This document shows, one piece after another, positions 1-11,465 of a stretch of 64,000 nt of DNA. Source of the stretch: Neocallimastix lanati (nom. inval.) (taxonomy: Eukaryota; Neocallimastigomycota; Neocallimastigomycetes; Neocallimastigales; Neocallimastigaceae); the NCBI GenBank assembly GCA_016946835.1, contig JACVTC010000074.1, forward strand, positions 184,501 through 248,500, in the 5' to 3' direction. How positions within the stretch are numbered: position 1 is the first letter of the stretch; each line of letters begins with the position of its first letter. The notes beneath the pieces were generated by a model that saw nothing but the letters and a program-made list of their open reading frames with translations, was not told the DNA's origin and did not search any database. Both the position numbers and the translations under genes were made by a program.

Positions 1-780
1 AGTTTTTCTTAATTTAGTGTTCTTAAAGTGTTTAATTAATAGTTTTTTGAGTTTAATGTATAGTAGTAAGGTAGTATAATATAAAATTAGCTTAGTAATA
101 GATTAGTTAGATTAAACATTTTATAGAAATAGCAATAGGTTTAGTGAAATTATTTAGTTTAGATTAGTTTAGTTTATATTAGGATATTAGTATAAGTTAT
201 TTTAATTTAGTTTAGATTATTTTAGATTAGGACAGTTTAGACTAAGATTAGAATAGTTTATTATTTAATTTAGATTTAGATTTAGAGAATATTATTAAAA
301 GTTTTTCTTATTATTATAATATATTATTTTATTAATAAAATCTTCAGATCTTGTACTATTTGATGTGTAAGAATCTATAATTATTTTTAAATAAAATAAT
401 TATATTTTCTTAGTTAAGTTATAATTATAACTTTATTTAATTATATAATATTTATTCATTTAAATATTATTAATATTTTATTTAACTAAATATTAAATAT
501 TCATTAATTTAATACAACAAAATTTATTTAATTAATTATTATTTATACATTTATAAATAATTATAGTTTATTTAATTATACATTTAATTATTAAATTTAT
601 TAGTCTTAGTTTATTTATTTAATTAAATTGTAAACAAATATATTATGTATTCTAATATGTATTTAATAATGTATTCTGTATTTTGTTTATTAATATCATT
701 ATTATGTTATTTTTCTTATTTCTAAATTTATGATTTTATGTTCGAAATATCTTTTATTATTTTATTCTTTATTTTCTATC
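1..780. other. AT-rich non-coding stretch with TTTAGTTTAG-like repeats
   Basis: I see no gene here. The first 300 bases carry many short variants of TTTAGTTTAG/TTAGATTAG. The same motif type occurs at 3245-3420 and inside the gypsy LTRs at 48343-49074 and 59290-59789, so this is probably old LTR or leader sequence. No boundary can be set. Confidence 0.4.
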
Positions 781-828
781 AATTAGATTAGATTAGCGAA
801 TGGGTTAATTAGGGTTTTTCCCAATCAC

Positions 829-1030
829 TTCTTCAAAGTAATTGGTTTTCCTAATTGATACGATGATCGATATGGATAGAATATCGATCAAAAATCTTAT
901 CTAGGTTTTTCTCTCTAATCTTTTCCTAGATAAGAGATTTGTTAAGATTAGAAAACATTTTTTAATTTAACCTTATTTTTCAAAAAAGTATAAATAAGGC
1001 TCTTGAATTCTCTTTGAGAAATCAAGAGTT
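829..1030 (+). promoter_or_regulatory. LTR-like promoter block with serial hairpins and a TATA box
   Basis: A TATAAATA box lies at 989-996. Perfect inverted repeats flank it: TGATCGATAT at 864-873 with its complement at 881-890, CTTATCTAGG at 896-905 with its complement at 925-934, and CTCTTGA at 1000-1006 with TCAAGAG at 1022-1028. An imperfect stem (CCAAT..ATTGG) lies just upstream. TATA boxes of this form also sit inside the solo LTR at 6784-7486 and near 3126, so this is probably the U3/R part of an LTR. I could not find its ends. Confidence 0.4.
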
Positions 1031-3112
1031 ATTATTATAACAATTATAATATAGTAATAACATTAATAAATATTTTATATTTCTATTTTAACAAAGTAAG
1101 TTTTAATAAAACAAATTTAAAAATAAAATAAAATAAAATAATCTTTTCTCTTTGACAATTCTGTTTTATTAGTTTATTATAATTAGTTTTAATAAATTCT
1201 TTCCTATAGAAGATAAGTATATTTATCTTTTTTTGCTTTCTCAATTTAATAATAATTATTATTTAGTTATTATTAAGTTGTAGTTAATAATTTAATTATA
1301 ATTAATTTTATAATTAAATTATTACAAGATGATCCGGAACTAGCCTATTTACTTCAAATAAGCATATATAAAAATGATAAAAAGAAAAAAAATATAAAAT
1401 GTTTATAGTAATTAAATTATTTAAAATTAAAATAGTTATAATAAAAAAAAATTATTTATAATAAAATTATTTATAATAAAAATATTTATAATAAAAATAA
1501 TTATCTATAAATTGTTTTCAATAAAATAAATAAAGAAATATTTAATTCTCTATAAAATTAAATCGTTCGACAATACTAACTATTATTTTTATTGTTTTCT
1601 CTAAAAGAGATTATTATTTTCTCTATCCTTTTTACAATAATAAACTTTATGAGAATATGATATTAATAATTTGCAGGAATACTAAATTATATATTAATTG
1701 ATAAATTAAAATAATATTAAATTAGATAGTTAAAATTTTAAATATAAATAAATCATTAATTATTATACAACTATATTTTAAAAGAGATACTTTAGAATAG
1801 GTTAATTTTAAAATATATTAATATTAAAATAATATTCATAATAGAATAATATAAATAAATTTATATGTTAATGATCAATTCAAGATTCATGTAAAAAACT
1901 ATAAAAGGAAGAAATTTTCTTTCTTTCGAAAAGGGACGATAAAAAAAATAAATAAAAATTTATAAAATACTTTTATTTAAACTATTAAAAACTTATTTAT
2001 AATATTTAATATTGTGTTTTTAAAATATTGTGTGTGATCTCTGCCCATATCATACATGAAAAAGAACAAGCCAATAATTATTAAATTGTAATAATTTTCA
2101 TAATGTATGTCAAGGATATGATACAAATTAATTTATATTCAATACTACAAAAGTAATAATTTAATTAAAAATATAATTTGTACTCCTTAAATCCTTGTAC
2201 TGTTCATAACCTAATTAATATTGTATTACATATTAATTAATATTATCCCTTTTATACATTATTGAATCTCAAATATATTAATTGATTAATATTTTATTAC
2301 ATATTAATTAATATTATCCCTTTTTTATATTAATTAATCGAGTTGAATATTATTTATTAAAATTGTTTTTATTAATTATATTATTTTATATATTTTTATT
2401 ATCTTATATTATTTATATATTATTTTATTACTTTATATATTAAAATTATATTTTATATTGTTATCTTTAAATTAGTATTTATTAAAATATATTATTAAAT
2501 ATTTTATATTATTTTTCAAAAATATAAAAGAACTAAAAATTATTCTTTTTTTAAATATTTGTAAGATTATTATTTATAATAATCTGATAACTTTATAATA
2601 AAACATATTAAATAAAATCTAGTAAATTACAGGCTTAATAACAAAATAACATTCTTATATTTTGAATAAATAAATTTATAAAATAAAATAATATCTATAA
2701 AATTATTAGATTAAAGGCTTCCAACCAAGTTTACCCTTTAATCTAAATACTAACTTAACAATATATTACAAATATTCCAATTATAATTATTATTGATTCT
2801 TTATTAAACTAAACTTTCCTATATTCTTCCTTCATGGAAATTCTAAAATATTGATAGTAAATATTATTATTATTATTCTAAAAGTTTCTAAAATATTTCT
2901 ATATTAAGAATCACTTAAATAAATTCTAAATAATTAAAATAAAAATATTAGTTAATTATTTATATATATATATAAAAAAAATTTTTTTTATTTTATTTAT
3001 TCAGAATAAATTAGTAATAAATATATTATATATTGAATAATTATTAAAATTAATTTCAAGAATCTTATTTTTAATTCAAACTCCTTTTTTATTGAGGCTT
3101 TACAATTAAAAT
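1031..3112. other. AT-rich non-coding stretch
   Basis: No reading frame of note. A block containing TATTAATTAATATTATCCC occurs twice, near 2211-2253 and 2280-2325, as an imperfect direct repeat. The segment near 2033-2055 (ending CTGCCCATATCA) resembles the end of the solo LTR at 3573-4337, but I found no partner end. Confidence 0.35.
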
Positions 3113-3572
3113 AAAATTGTAAAAGTATAAATAGACCTATGTCTACTCGATAAAAAGGCAGAGTTTTTCCTTAGATTATAATAATAATACTATTAATAAT
3201 ATTAAAATAAAATAAAAAAAAATAATAATAATAATAATAAAAATATTTTTTTAGTTTAGTTTTAAATAGTTTAGTTTTTATTAATTAGTCATTTAATTAA
3301 ATTTTTTTAGTTATAATAGTTTAGTTATTATTATTAATTAATTTATTTAGTTTAGTCAATAGTTTTAATAAATAGTTTTAATAATTAATATAATTATTAG
3401 TTAAATAATTAGATTAAAAAAAAATTTAATAAAACCAAGTTTAAATAAACAAATAAACAAATAAACAAATTAATAAATAAATAAATAAATTAATAAATAA
3501 ATAAATAAATAAAATTAAAAAAACAAATTGTTTTATTGCAATCCTTTTATTTCTCATATAACCGAACATATA
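3113..3572 (+). repeat. Probable LTR fragment with TATA box and (TAAA)n tract
   Basis: TATAAATA at 3126-3133 is followed by a small stem (AGAC..GTCT) and then by repeated TTTAGTTTAG-like motifs to about 3420. A (TAAA/CAAA)n tract runs at about 3445-3515. The order resembles the U3-R-U5 order of the other LTRs here. Neither end was located. Confidence 0.35.
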
Positions 3573-4337
3573 TGATACGGGGTATCACTAAATACCTTGT
3601 ATTTCCTATTAAATACTCTTATTAATATTACAATAAAAATTATTATTAAATATTTTTATAAATTTCTTTTATTAATATCAAATATAATAAAAATTATTAC
3701 TAAATGTTCTTATTAAATTAAATATAATTTAAATCATTATTAAATCAGTATAATAAAAACTATTCTAACAAATATTTGATATAAAATACAGAATTATAAG
3801 TTTCTGTAATAATATTTTCTAAACCTTTGAAATAAATTATGAATAAAACAAAAATTAAAACTAAATTAAATCCTTATTAAAATAAAATGAATCAAAATAC
3901 AGAAACTCTTCAATAACAAAAATGATCTAAAATACAGAAAATATCAATTCTGTATAATTCTCTCTCTGAAGACAATATCAAGAAGAAGCTACCGCCGGGA
4001 ATGCATTCGTGATACAAATCTCTAAATTAATTTTATATTTTAATTTAATAAATATTATTTTTTACTAAAATAATTTAAAATAAAAGTTAAAAATTAAAAT
4101 AAAATAATATTTTTTTTATAAAGAATATATTTATAATTAATAAAATGTATTAAAATAAAAGTATAAAAAGAAGAATAAATTTCTTTCTTTTTAATACTTG
4201 GAACAAATAATTTTAGAATTTAAATAAAGAATATTTTAAAAATTAATTTTTTTTGTTTCTAAATTTATTTTTATCATTATGTGTTAATATTTATTTTTAT
4301 TTTGAATATCATAGTGTTTCAACCCCAGCCCGTATCA
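3573..4337 (+). mobile_element. Solo LTR with TGATACGGG / CCCGTATCA termini
   Basis: The block begins TGATACGGGGTATCAC and ends CAACCCCAGCCCGTATCA, giving perfect 9-bp terminal inverted repeats and TG..CA ends. TATA lies on both sides (3569-3572 and 4338-4341), a possible 4-bp target duplication that is weak in such AT-rich DNA. A TATA-like GTATAAAAAG lies at about 4160 on the plus strand. No internal retroviral region is attached, so I read it as a solo LTR of about 765 bp left by LTR-LTR recombination. Confidence 0.6.
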
Positions 4338-4402
4338 TATAATTGTAATAGCTATACTAAAACTAAATTTAATTAATATAACTATTATCTACAATCTTAA
4401 TA

Positions 4403-4639
4403 TTATTTATCTATTCCCAAGTGTTCTGCGTACTCCGAGTCGTGGTTCAATTGTATTATTGTCTTCCTAAACGTTGTGGGCAAGTAAACTTGTTCAGGAT
4501 TTTCCTTTCTTACCAGAAGTCCATCTACTTCCAGCCAACACTTCTTGTTGTAGTTATTCCTGGAGTCTTCTACCAAATCTATGAATATCTCTTGAGCCAT
4601 CTTGTCCAGTCGGTAGGTCTGCTTGATTATCATCTTCAA
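4403..4639 (-). pseudogene. Gypsy integrase N-terminal fragment
   Basis: A 78-residue fragment reads YRLDKMAQEIF..WLEVDGLLVRKE..VYLPTTFRKTIIQLNHDSEYAEHLGIDK. The VYLP..LRx.I..H.D...HLG pattern is the start of the H2C2 integrase zinc finger of Ty3/gypsy elements. The second Cys pair and the DDE core are absent because recognisable sequence ends near 4403. Confidence 0.7.
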
Positions 4640-4812
4640 AATTGGTAGCCACAGCTAAGTAGCTTGCTTCACCATTTATTTCATAAAATCCTACCATCTG
4701 CTCTGGTTTCAAGAGGCTATCTTTATTGAAGTCCTTACCCTCTGTCTTCTCAGTTTCTATTCTTGAGAGGGCATCGGTTTTACCATTCTTTTTCCCAGGC
4801 CATTAGACTATT

Positions 4813-5215
4813 TCAAATCAATATGTCAGCAAATAATTCTTGCCATCTAATTTGCCTACGGGTCAATAATTGTGGTTTGGTAGCGAACAACAGATTCCTA
4901 TGGTCACTAGATACTATAATCTTGTGCTTCACACCTTGAAGCAAGTGTCGACATTTCGTAAAAGCAATTTTAATGGCTAGTAGTTCCTTTTCTGTTATCG
5001 AAAAATTCACTTCAGCCTTGCTGAGTGTTTTTGAGTAGTAATATATGAGGTGAAGTGAAGAGTCCCATCGTCTCCTTTCCGCAACAATACTCCTCCTATC
5101 GCAGTACATCAGACTCTTTCTCAATCTTACAATCCTATGGCCTGTGCTCTGGTAATGTCTCAGCGATTTCTTCATTGAAGGCTTCAGTTAAGTCTCCATA
5201 ATACTTATTTTATTT
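4813..5215 (-). pseudogene. Gypsy RT start fused to RNase H
   Basis: The RNase H part is clear: SSLHLIYYYSKTLSKAE, NFSITEKELLAIKIAF, IIVSSDHRNLLFATKP and TRRQIRWQELFA match the RNase H domain that follows RT in gypsy elements. Just upstream in another frame (about 5110-5200) is FNEEIAETLPEHRP-stop-DCKIE, the conserved RT start, where Trp is expected at the stop (TAG for TGG). The ~200 residues between these, including YxDD, are absent. So this is an internal RT deletion plus a frameshift. Confidence 0.7.
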
Positions 5216-5779
5216 TTTCGCCTATTGACAATAGCTTTTCTAGCCCCACTTTCTTGATTGCCTCTACTACAGAATCCTCTTGGGTTATCAAAACTAAATG
5301 ATCCTTCTTCTGGCTATCTTTTTACTCAACTTTTTCCGGAGGGTTTTTGTTAATTTTATTCTACCTTAGATTTTTTAGCTTTTTATGCCTTGAACCAAGC
5401 TACCCATCTACCATAATAATCGTAGTAATCTAGAGTATATTTTATATCCTCTTTCACGGTAAAAATTGCCTAGTTAAATCATATACCGTGTCTTTTTAAT
5501 TTCTGGTTATCTACCATCTGATTAATAATCTTAGTAATTCTCTCTGTAGGTTGAATCTCCTTTTTCACAGCTGCATTTTCATCTTATTGTATTTGTACCA
5601 TATAGATGCTTTCACCCTCACCTTCACCTGGTGAATCTACATCTGGTAACCCTGGACTTTCGCCATCAATCTTGTATACTTTTGGTTGTATGTCATGGAC
5701 ATCAATCTTCCTATAAATTAGGTGTCTATCTATGAATCTTGAAACCAGTATAATTGTTCTTGACGTAGCGTACATCTTG

Positions 5780-6000
5780 TGTTAAAGTCATACCATTTTG
5801 ACTTTACCAGTACGCTCTTCGACCAGCTTAACTTTAATCCTGAACTCTTCCGTTACTTGCGGTATCAGCACTTTACCAGTGGCAGTAGTAAATGTTAAAG
5901 GACGGTCTTCTCTCTAAAATCCCACCTCCTTAGCTAATTGCGGATGGATCATGTTGATCCGCAATCCAGTATCGTACAACACATTTAAATCATGGTGCCC
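5780..6000 (-). pseudogene. Gypsy retropepsin-like aspartic protease
   Basis: On the minus strand near 5990-5920 the frame reads LNVLYDTGLRINMIHPQLA. The DTG triad and following hydrophobic run match the active-site loop of a retrotransposon aspartic protease. It continues as GFRE..PLTFTTATGKVLIPQVTEEF. It sits between gag and RT, as expected. No stop is seen within the motif region, but flanking frames are broken. Confidence 0.65.
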
Positions 6001-6279
6001 CTCTTTTTTACAAAGGTTGCTTATTCTGGCCTTAGGCACAAATTCTTCGTACTCAGACTCATCTTGCATCAGGAGTGCTGTCTTAGAGATTGGATTGTTG
6101 CTGCTAGTATGGGAGTCTTTATAATAGTTCTGTCTATCGCTAGGTCTCGCACCAACATCTTTACCACTGTTCTGGTTGTTATTATCTCTTTTTTTTTTTT
6201 GTTATAATTATTTTGTTTAGTAGACTCACTTCAACTGAAATTTCTTTTATTGCCTTGGTGATTGTCGCTATTCCTCCTT

Positions 6280-8380
6280 CTCTTGGCTTCTATATCGTTG
6301 GAGGGTCTTTGCGAGTCCATCATTCCTAACTGGGCCATGATGGAAATCTTCCTTTCGCAGTTATACTCTTATCTTTCTAAGTAATCGTCTTTGTAAACCG
6401 AAGGGAAGATGTCACATAATCTTCTAATGTTTGTTTCTCAGCAGCAAGGTCATAAAAGGCTTCCTGAACAGGGGGTCTTACTTGTTGTACTAGTAGTACA
6501 ATCTTTTTAGTTTCATCATACAGCTGAAGTATTTCGCTTAGTCTGGGTTACAAGAGGTATTCTTAGATTTTAACCCAATCGTGCCTAAATTTGAACATAG
6601 CTGTCTTTTCCTCTTCTAAAGTTCATTCGCTTTTGAATTCCTTTAATAACCTATCCATCAATCCTTATGGTTGCGGGTCAATTCCTTTGTTTGAATAGTT
6701 CGTCCACTTGGTAACACTTATTAGCAGTTCTTTATAAATGGTCCTCAATGAAGTACAACATTGCCGTGGGCTCAGTTTGGTAGTGTAAAGATGTGATAAT
6801 CCCAATCACATTTTAAATTAAAAATTTTACTTGTACAATTCAAAAAATGTAAATTAATCTTTGATTTATAAAATAATAAATAAAGTAAATAAATCATATG
6901 AATTAAATTTTTGAATTATATTCCTTAAGCTACAAGACAAATTTTTAATGTAACAATTTTCGTAAAAAATTAATTCTGTGAAAATTATTGATTTACAATG
7001 ATTTAAATGAATTTATTAAAGTTTAAAACAAAATAAATTAATAATTTTATTTTGTGAAAATTAAGTTTCAAAATTTAATCATGCCTTTTTTAACATTGTT
7101 TTTAAATTGATAATAAATAAAGATTTTACTTTAATATTAAAATATTAAATAGATAATAAATGTATTAAATTTAAATTACTTAGTATTTAGTTTAATTAAT
7201 AATTATATTTTTCTAAATTTAGCTATAGTTTATAAATTTATTATTTAATAAAATTCATTAGGATAGTTTTATATTAAAATATATGTAATTTAAATAAAAT
7301 AATTTATTATCAATGTATTTAGGAAAAGTATAAATAGAAGATACTTTTCACATTTTTTTTCGAGGTAATTGATATTAACTATTAATAATTATATAATATT
7401 AATAAAAAATATTTTTAATAAAAAATTTTAATAAAATAAAATCTTATTGTGTTGTTATTGTAATTTATTTTGGTGTTTCCTTTACAGGTAGTACTTCTGA
7501 TGTATACCAAAGTACCTTTTTAACCTATCAATAAATGACTCTACATCCCCGGTTTCACCATTGATCATTGGGATGTTCTCTTTCGTATTCCGCAGGGTAC
7601 GCATCCGTCATTACCACGTTCTCCATCGGGCTCTAGGTAGGTATAAGAGGCATGGGTTGGTAATAAGTCTTAAATCTCGCATCTTTTGTATCTATGAGTA
7701 GTGGGAAGGGTTTCATTGTTGACTCCTAAGTCTTCTTTTGAGTTTCCCAAGCCAACTTTCTAAGTCGCTCGATCTCGTGCTGTTGAGTCTGGTTAACCGC
7801 TATTAGTTTTTCAATCTTTTCTTCGAGCTCATTAAGATGTACCCTTTCCCTTTTCTTGGTTCGTATCCAAGAATTCTTCAATCTTGTGTATTTTTTGACC
7901 TTTATCTTCTAGGTCTTGCTGGATTTGCTTCCCTTTGATCTGGTCCTCATCCAGATAGGTGTCGATCTTTTTTGATTTCATTATCAACATCGGCTTCTTT
8001 TCCTTTGCTTTCAGCTATCTGCTAGTGCAAAAAATTCTTGAACTTTTCGAAGCTCCGCCACGCTAGCTTGACTACTAGTCTCCTCCTCATCCACCCTTCT
8101 CTCAAACTCACCAAATTATTGGTTTACAGCTGATTTAAAACTACTAAGTTCGGGCCTCAATCTTCGCAAATCTATTATCACTTTGGGTCTGCATCATCTC
8201 TATCCTCGATACCATCTGTTGCTGAATGCTGATCAGCATGTTTCTAAATTCTTCCATTTGCTTATTCATCAACAAAGCAGCAAATTCCAAAGCTCCACTA
8301 CTGTTATTTTTACTTGAATTCTCCCCTTGGGTAGTTCCTGGCTAGCTAGCTTCAGGTTTACTAGCCTCAGGCGCCTCAAC
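6280..8380 (-). pseudogene. Degenerate gypsy gag with coiled-coil start, interrupted by a solo LTR
   Basis: The minus strand starting near 8260 reads MEEFRNMLISIQQQMVSRIE, followed by charged heptad-like sequence with several stops (FGEFERRVDEEETSSQAS). Gag-like segments continue through 7500 and resume after the solo LTR at 6784-7486, ending near 6300 with KRRRNSDNHQGNKRNFS. No CCHC knuckle is visible. The assignment as gag rests on position upstream of the protease and on coiled-coil character, not on a diagnostic motif. Confidence 0.5.
6784..7486 (+). mobile_element. Solo gypsy-type LTR with 5-bp target duplication
   Basis: A 703-bp block begins TGTAAAGATGTGATAATCCC and ends GTTTCCTTTACA. 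Its 7-bp terminal inverted repeats are perfect (TGTAAAG/CTTTACA). GGTAG occurs directly on both sides (6779-6783 and 7487-7491), a clean 5-bp target duplication inside the gypsy gag remnant. TATAAATA at 7329-7336 sets the plus orientation. The termini match the gypsy LTRs at 48343-49074 and 59290-59789, so it is a related family. Confidence 0.9.
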
Positions 8381-8985
8381 TGGTTTTACTCAACATAGTA
8401 AAAATCATATGTTATAATAATATAAAATTTATAATTAAGATAAAGTATAAATAGTTCAAAAAAATGTTCAATTGCTCGAGGAGCAAAATAGTTCATAAAC
8501 ATATAATAAATAAATAAAAAGATCTTTAAAGAAAACTATACTTAAAACCTCTCTTTAAGTGTTTATAAAGTTAATTTCTTAACTGAACCTTATCAATAGG
8601 AAAAGAGTGATTTTATTGGTAAATTATGAAAATTTTTATTAATTAAAAATTGGTACTACCAAAAAATTTTAAATTTTTAATTTAAATAATGATGTATAAT
8701 TAAATTATTAATAAATAAAAATTTCGGATAGGCGAAATTTTTATAAAATTAAATTTTTAAATTTTTGACAAAATTTTAAAGTCGAAAAGTTTTTTTTTTT
8801 TAATTCTTCGTGGCTTGCTCACAATATATTGTGGCGTAAAATTTTTCACAAATATTTTTCACAAGAAAAAAAAACAAAGAAAGTAAACAACTTTTAACCT
8901 AATATTAAAAGTTCTAAAAGTTATTGTATTTATTTTATTAAGCTATACCATGTATATTATGTATATTCTTGTATAGTTTACAACC
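8381..8985. other. Non-coding stretch with a TATA box and hairpins
   Basis: TATAAATA lies at 8446-8453, followed by a perfect TTGCTC-gag-GAGCAA hairpin (8472-8486). A TGTTATAATA motif at 8410 resembles copia LTR starts in the window, but I found no matching end. No coding sequence was recognised. Confidence 0.3.
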
Positions 8986-9650
8986 ACCATAATTTAAAGT
9001 TACTTTTAAATATTTGAAAATTTTTAACACATTATCCCAATCTTTTAAAGTAGGATCAATTGAATTTCTTACTGCCTTACTGAGAATAGAATATCTGACC
9101 TTGTACAAATGGATTTATATAACAAATTCTCTATTTCATTTCTATAAATGGTTTTATTGAATTTAATTTTAATTAATTTTTCATTATATTTGAATGAATA
9201 TTTCTTAAAAGTTTCTCATTATTTATTTTATAATTTTTTTTAAGATTTCTTCAATATATCATTTTTTGTGTAAAAAGCATTCATTTTTCTTTTTAATAAA
9301 TTTTATTCCTATCATAGAATCTACATTTTCAATATTTTTAATTTTTCATTTTTTTTTAATATTATCATTAATACATTTAATTTTACAATTATTACTTAAT
9401 GTTTGATTATCATCTATATAAACTCTTAAGATATATTTAAATATTTTTTTATGCTTGTTTTATATATAAGTATAGTTTATTAATTAATATTTTAAATCTA
9501 ATGCTCATTAGAAATTAGTTTATTTCTTGATTTTATTGTCATCCACTTTGTTTAAGTCCATAGAAAGCTTAATTTAACGTCAAATAAAATTTATAATCAT
9601 TATGTCCTTCAGAGGTCCAATGTATATATTAACTTTTATTCTTTTATTTA
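8986..9650 (-). pseudogene. Copia RT/RNase H fragment
   Basis: On the minus strand near 9640-9540 the frame reads NIYIGPL.. and AFYGLKQSG, the copia RT motif A[L/F]YGLKQ. Near 9120-8990 it reads SKAVRNSIDPTLKDWDNVLK and IFKYLK, the end of copia RT before RNase H. The catalytic YVDD segment between them is too degenerate to see. Several stops interrupt it. Confidence 0.6.
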
Positions 9651-10275
9651 GTGTTTCAATTTCATATTAATATTCCCTTTTACTGTAATTATTAAAATCA
9701 GAAAATGTATTTATTGAATTAAAAAAAAAAATTAAAAATCAATATGATACAGGAATTAAATATATAAAATCTGATAATAGAACAGAATTCAACAATAATA
9801 AATTTAAATCGTTTTGTTTAATTTATGAAATTTAATATCTATTGACAAAACTTTATAATCCTCAGCAAACCAGTAGAATTGAATGACTTAATGGTAAACT
9901 AATATATTCTCTTAAAATGGTTTTTAAGTAACTCTATAAACTATATTACTAATTCTGGAAGTATAAATTCTACCATCCTCTTTGAAGTATTAAAACCAAA
10001 AAAAGGATTATTCAAATCTTAGAATATTATGTTGTAAAGTTTTTTTTTTTTTTTATTCATTAAAAATTTCATAGCAAATTTAATAATAATACAATTCCTT
10101 GAATATTTTTTTTGTTATAGTGGTAACCTATTTATATATAAAATCTTAGATATAACTTATAATAAAATTATACTATCACATAATGTAGTATTTTTTGAAT
10201 GTGGTCCAGGTGATAATTGCATGAATCATTGTTCTCTTGAAATTTTCAATTCATTCAATATAACGAAATCAGGAA
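9651..10275 (+). pseudogene. Copia integrase fragment
   Basis: On the plus strand KYIKSDNRTEFNNNKFKSF carries the second catalytic Asp of the DDE core, and YNPQQTSRIE..LNG carries the region of the catalytic Glu. Later NVVFFECGPGDN resembles the integrase/RT linker. Stops and shifts break the frame. It points away from the RT fragment at 8986-9650, so the two pieces are inverted relative to each other. Confidence 0.6.
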
Positions 10276-10583
10276 TATAAGCTCATATTTCAATACAAAT
10301 TCAAATATTTATAATAATCATCAATTTGATAATATTAAATTCAATAATCTAATAATAATAAATTAAAATTTATCACAAACAAAATATGTTAAACGACGAT
10401 ATTAATGTGCCGAACATAATATCTATCAATCCTGTTTTACATATAAACAAAATAAGATAAAAAAATTAAAAATAGTTCATAAAAAATATTATTAATCTTA
10501 ACTTTTATATAATAAAAATAAAAATGCTATATTAATATCGTATACTTTATAAGTGTACTTTTATAATTTTAGTATTTAAAAAA

Positions 10584-10596
10584 GATTAAGAGTCTC
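10584..10596 (+). promoter_or_regulatory. Putative copia primer-binding site (tRNA-Lys anticodon arm)
   Basis: GATTAAGAGTCTC is complementary to the anticodon arm of eukaryotic tRNA-Lys(CUU). The same 13-14-mer lies upstream of gag in other copia elements here. The site is followed by a GAGTC-tc-GACTC hairpin. No gag follows, so this is probably an orphan leader. Confidence 0.5.
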
Positions 10597-11059
10597 GACT
10601 CACCTAATAAATCACTAATATGAAAAAAACTATTGGTTTTTTATTAAAGAAAAAAAAACAAGTTAAATGACCTTAAGTTGTCCATACACCAAGAGAAATC
10701 AACATTTCAAAATATATTTCTTTTTTCTAATATTTGTAAATTTTGAAAAAAAAAAACTATATATGAAATAAAAATTAAATAGATAAAAACGTATAAATAA
10801 ATAAATAAATAGAAATATAAAAGTAAATAAAAACTTAATTTATTAGTTTTGAGAGTCTATTATTATTTATATATAATAAATATTTAAAGAATTATAATAT
10901 ATTATAATAAAAATATATTTAATAATTTATTATAACAATTTATTGTAAATACTTATACATTATAAATTTATAAATTACATATAGATGGACCACTAAGAGC
11001 AATTCTAATATTATTGAATATCCTAACTTTATAAAAAAAAAAAAAAAAAAAATATAGAC

Positions 11060-11465
11060 ACACATTATGAAACCCATCTCATATGTTTCCTACAAGGTGG
11101 TGCAATCAAGTAGGTTTGGCGTAATGGCTTAATCATTAAAATTTCACCGCTCTACCGTGTCGATACTCACTACTCGAGATATTCAGTTCTTTACATATTC
11201 TTTACTGTCACGAGCATCAGAATAGGTCTTGCCTGTCTACATACAGTAGTATACGTTGGAAGGTAGAAGTATTATTTCATTTAATTCATTTAGAGTTAAC
11301 CGAAACCCATATAGTACTCTTTATTGAAATTTTATTATATATTCATTACATTCAACCAGTCTTTAGGTAATCATGTGTGTATCATGTTGGATAGAATAAA
11401 CTCCTGAAGGAAAGCTTTTAAATACCATAGTGTCCTTGATTCGTATGGACTATTTCTTATTTATA
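11060..11465. other. Unidentified G+C-richer island
   Basis: About 400 bases of visibly higher G+C, bounded on the left by a long A tract (11031-11054) and on the right by AT-rich sequence. No convincing reading frame is seen on either strand. Read on the minus strand it contains CGGTAGAGCGGTGAAATTTTAA, which resembles a tRNA D-arm to anticodon-arm stretch, and it ends in a T run. That would fit a tRNA-derived SINE or other Pol III transcript, but no clear B box is present. I do not assign a function. Confidence 0.3.

Larger units (their letters stand above)
4403..8380 (-). mobile_element. Ty3/gypsy retrotransposon remnant (gag-PR-RT/RH-IN order)
   Basis: Read on the minus strand, the order is coiled-coil gag (8300 to about 6300), retropepsin (about 6000-5780), a short RT start joined to RNase H (5200-4813) and the integrase zinc-finger start (4639-4403). 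That is the Ty3/gypsy order, with RT-RH before IN. It is clearly richer in G+C than its surroundings. Frames are broken by stops and shifts, most of RT is missing, integrase stops after its first ~78 residues, and a solo LTR interrupts gag. It is dead. No matching LTR pair was identified. Confidence 0.8.

Noticed and set aside
5992-6207. Plus-strand 71-residue hydrophobic frame
   Set aside because: Antisense to the gypsy protease/gag junction, with no independent support.
11100-11200. A functional tRNA gene in the G+C-richer island
   Set aside because: Only a D-arm to anticodon-like stretch is visible. No acceptor stem or T-arm B box could be paired.
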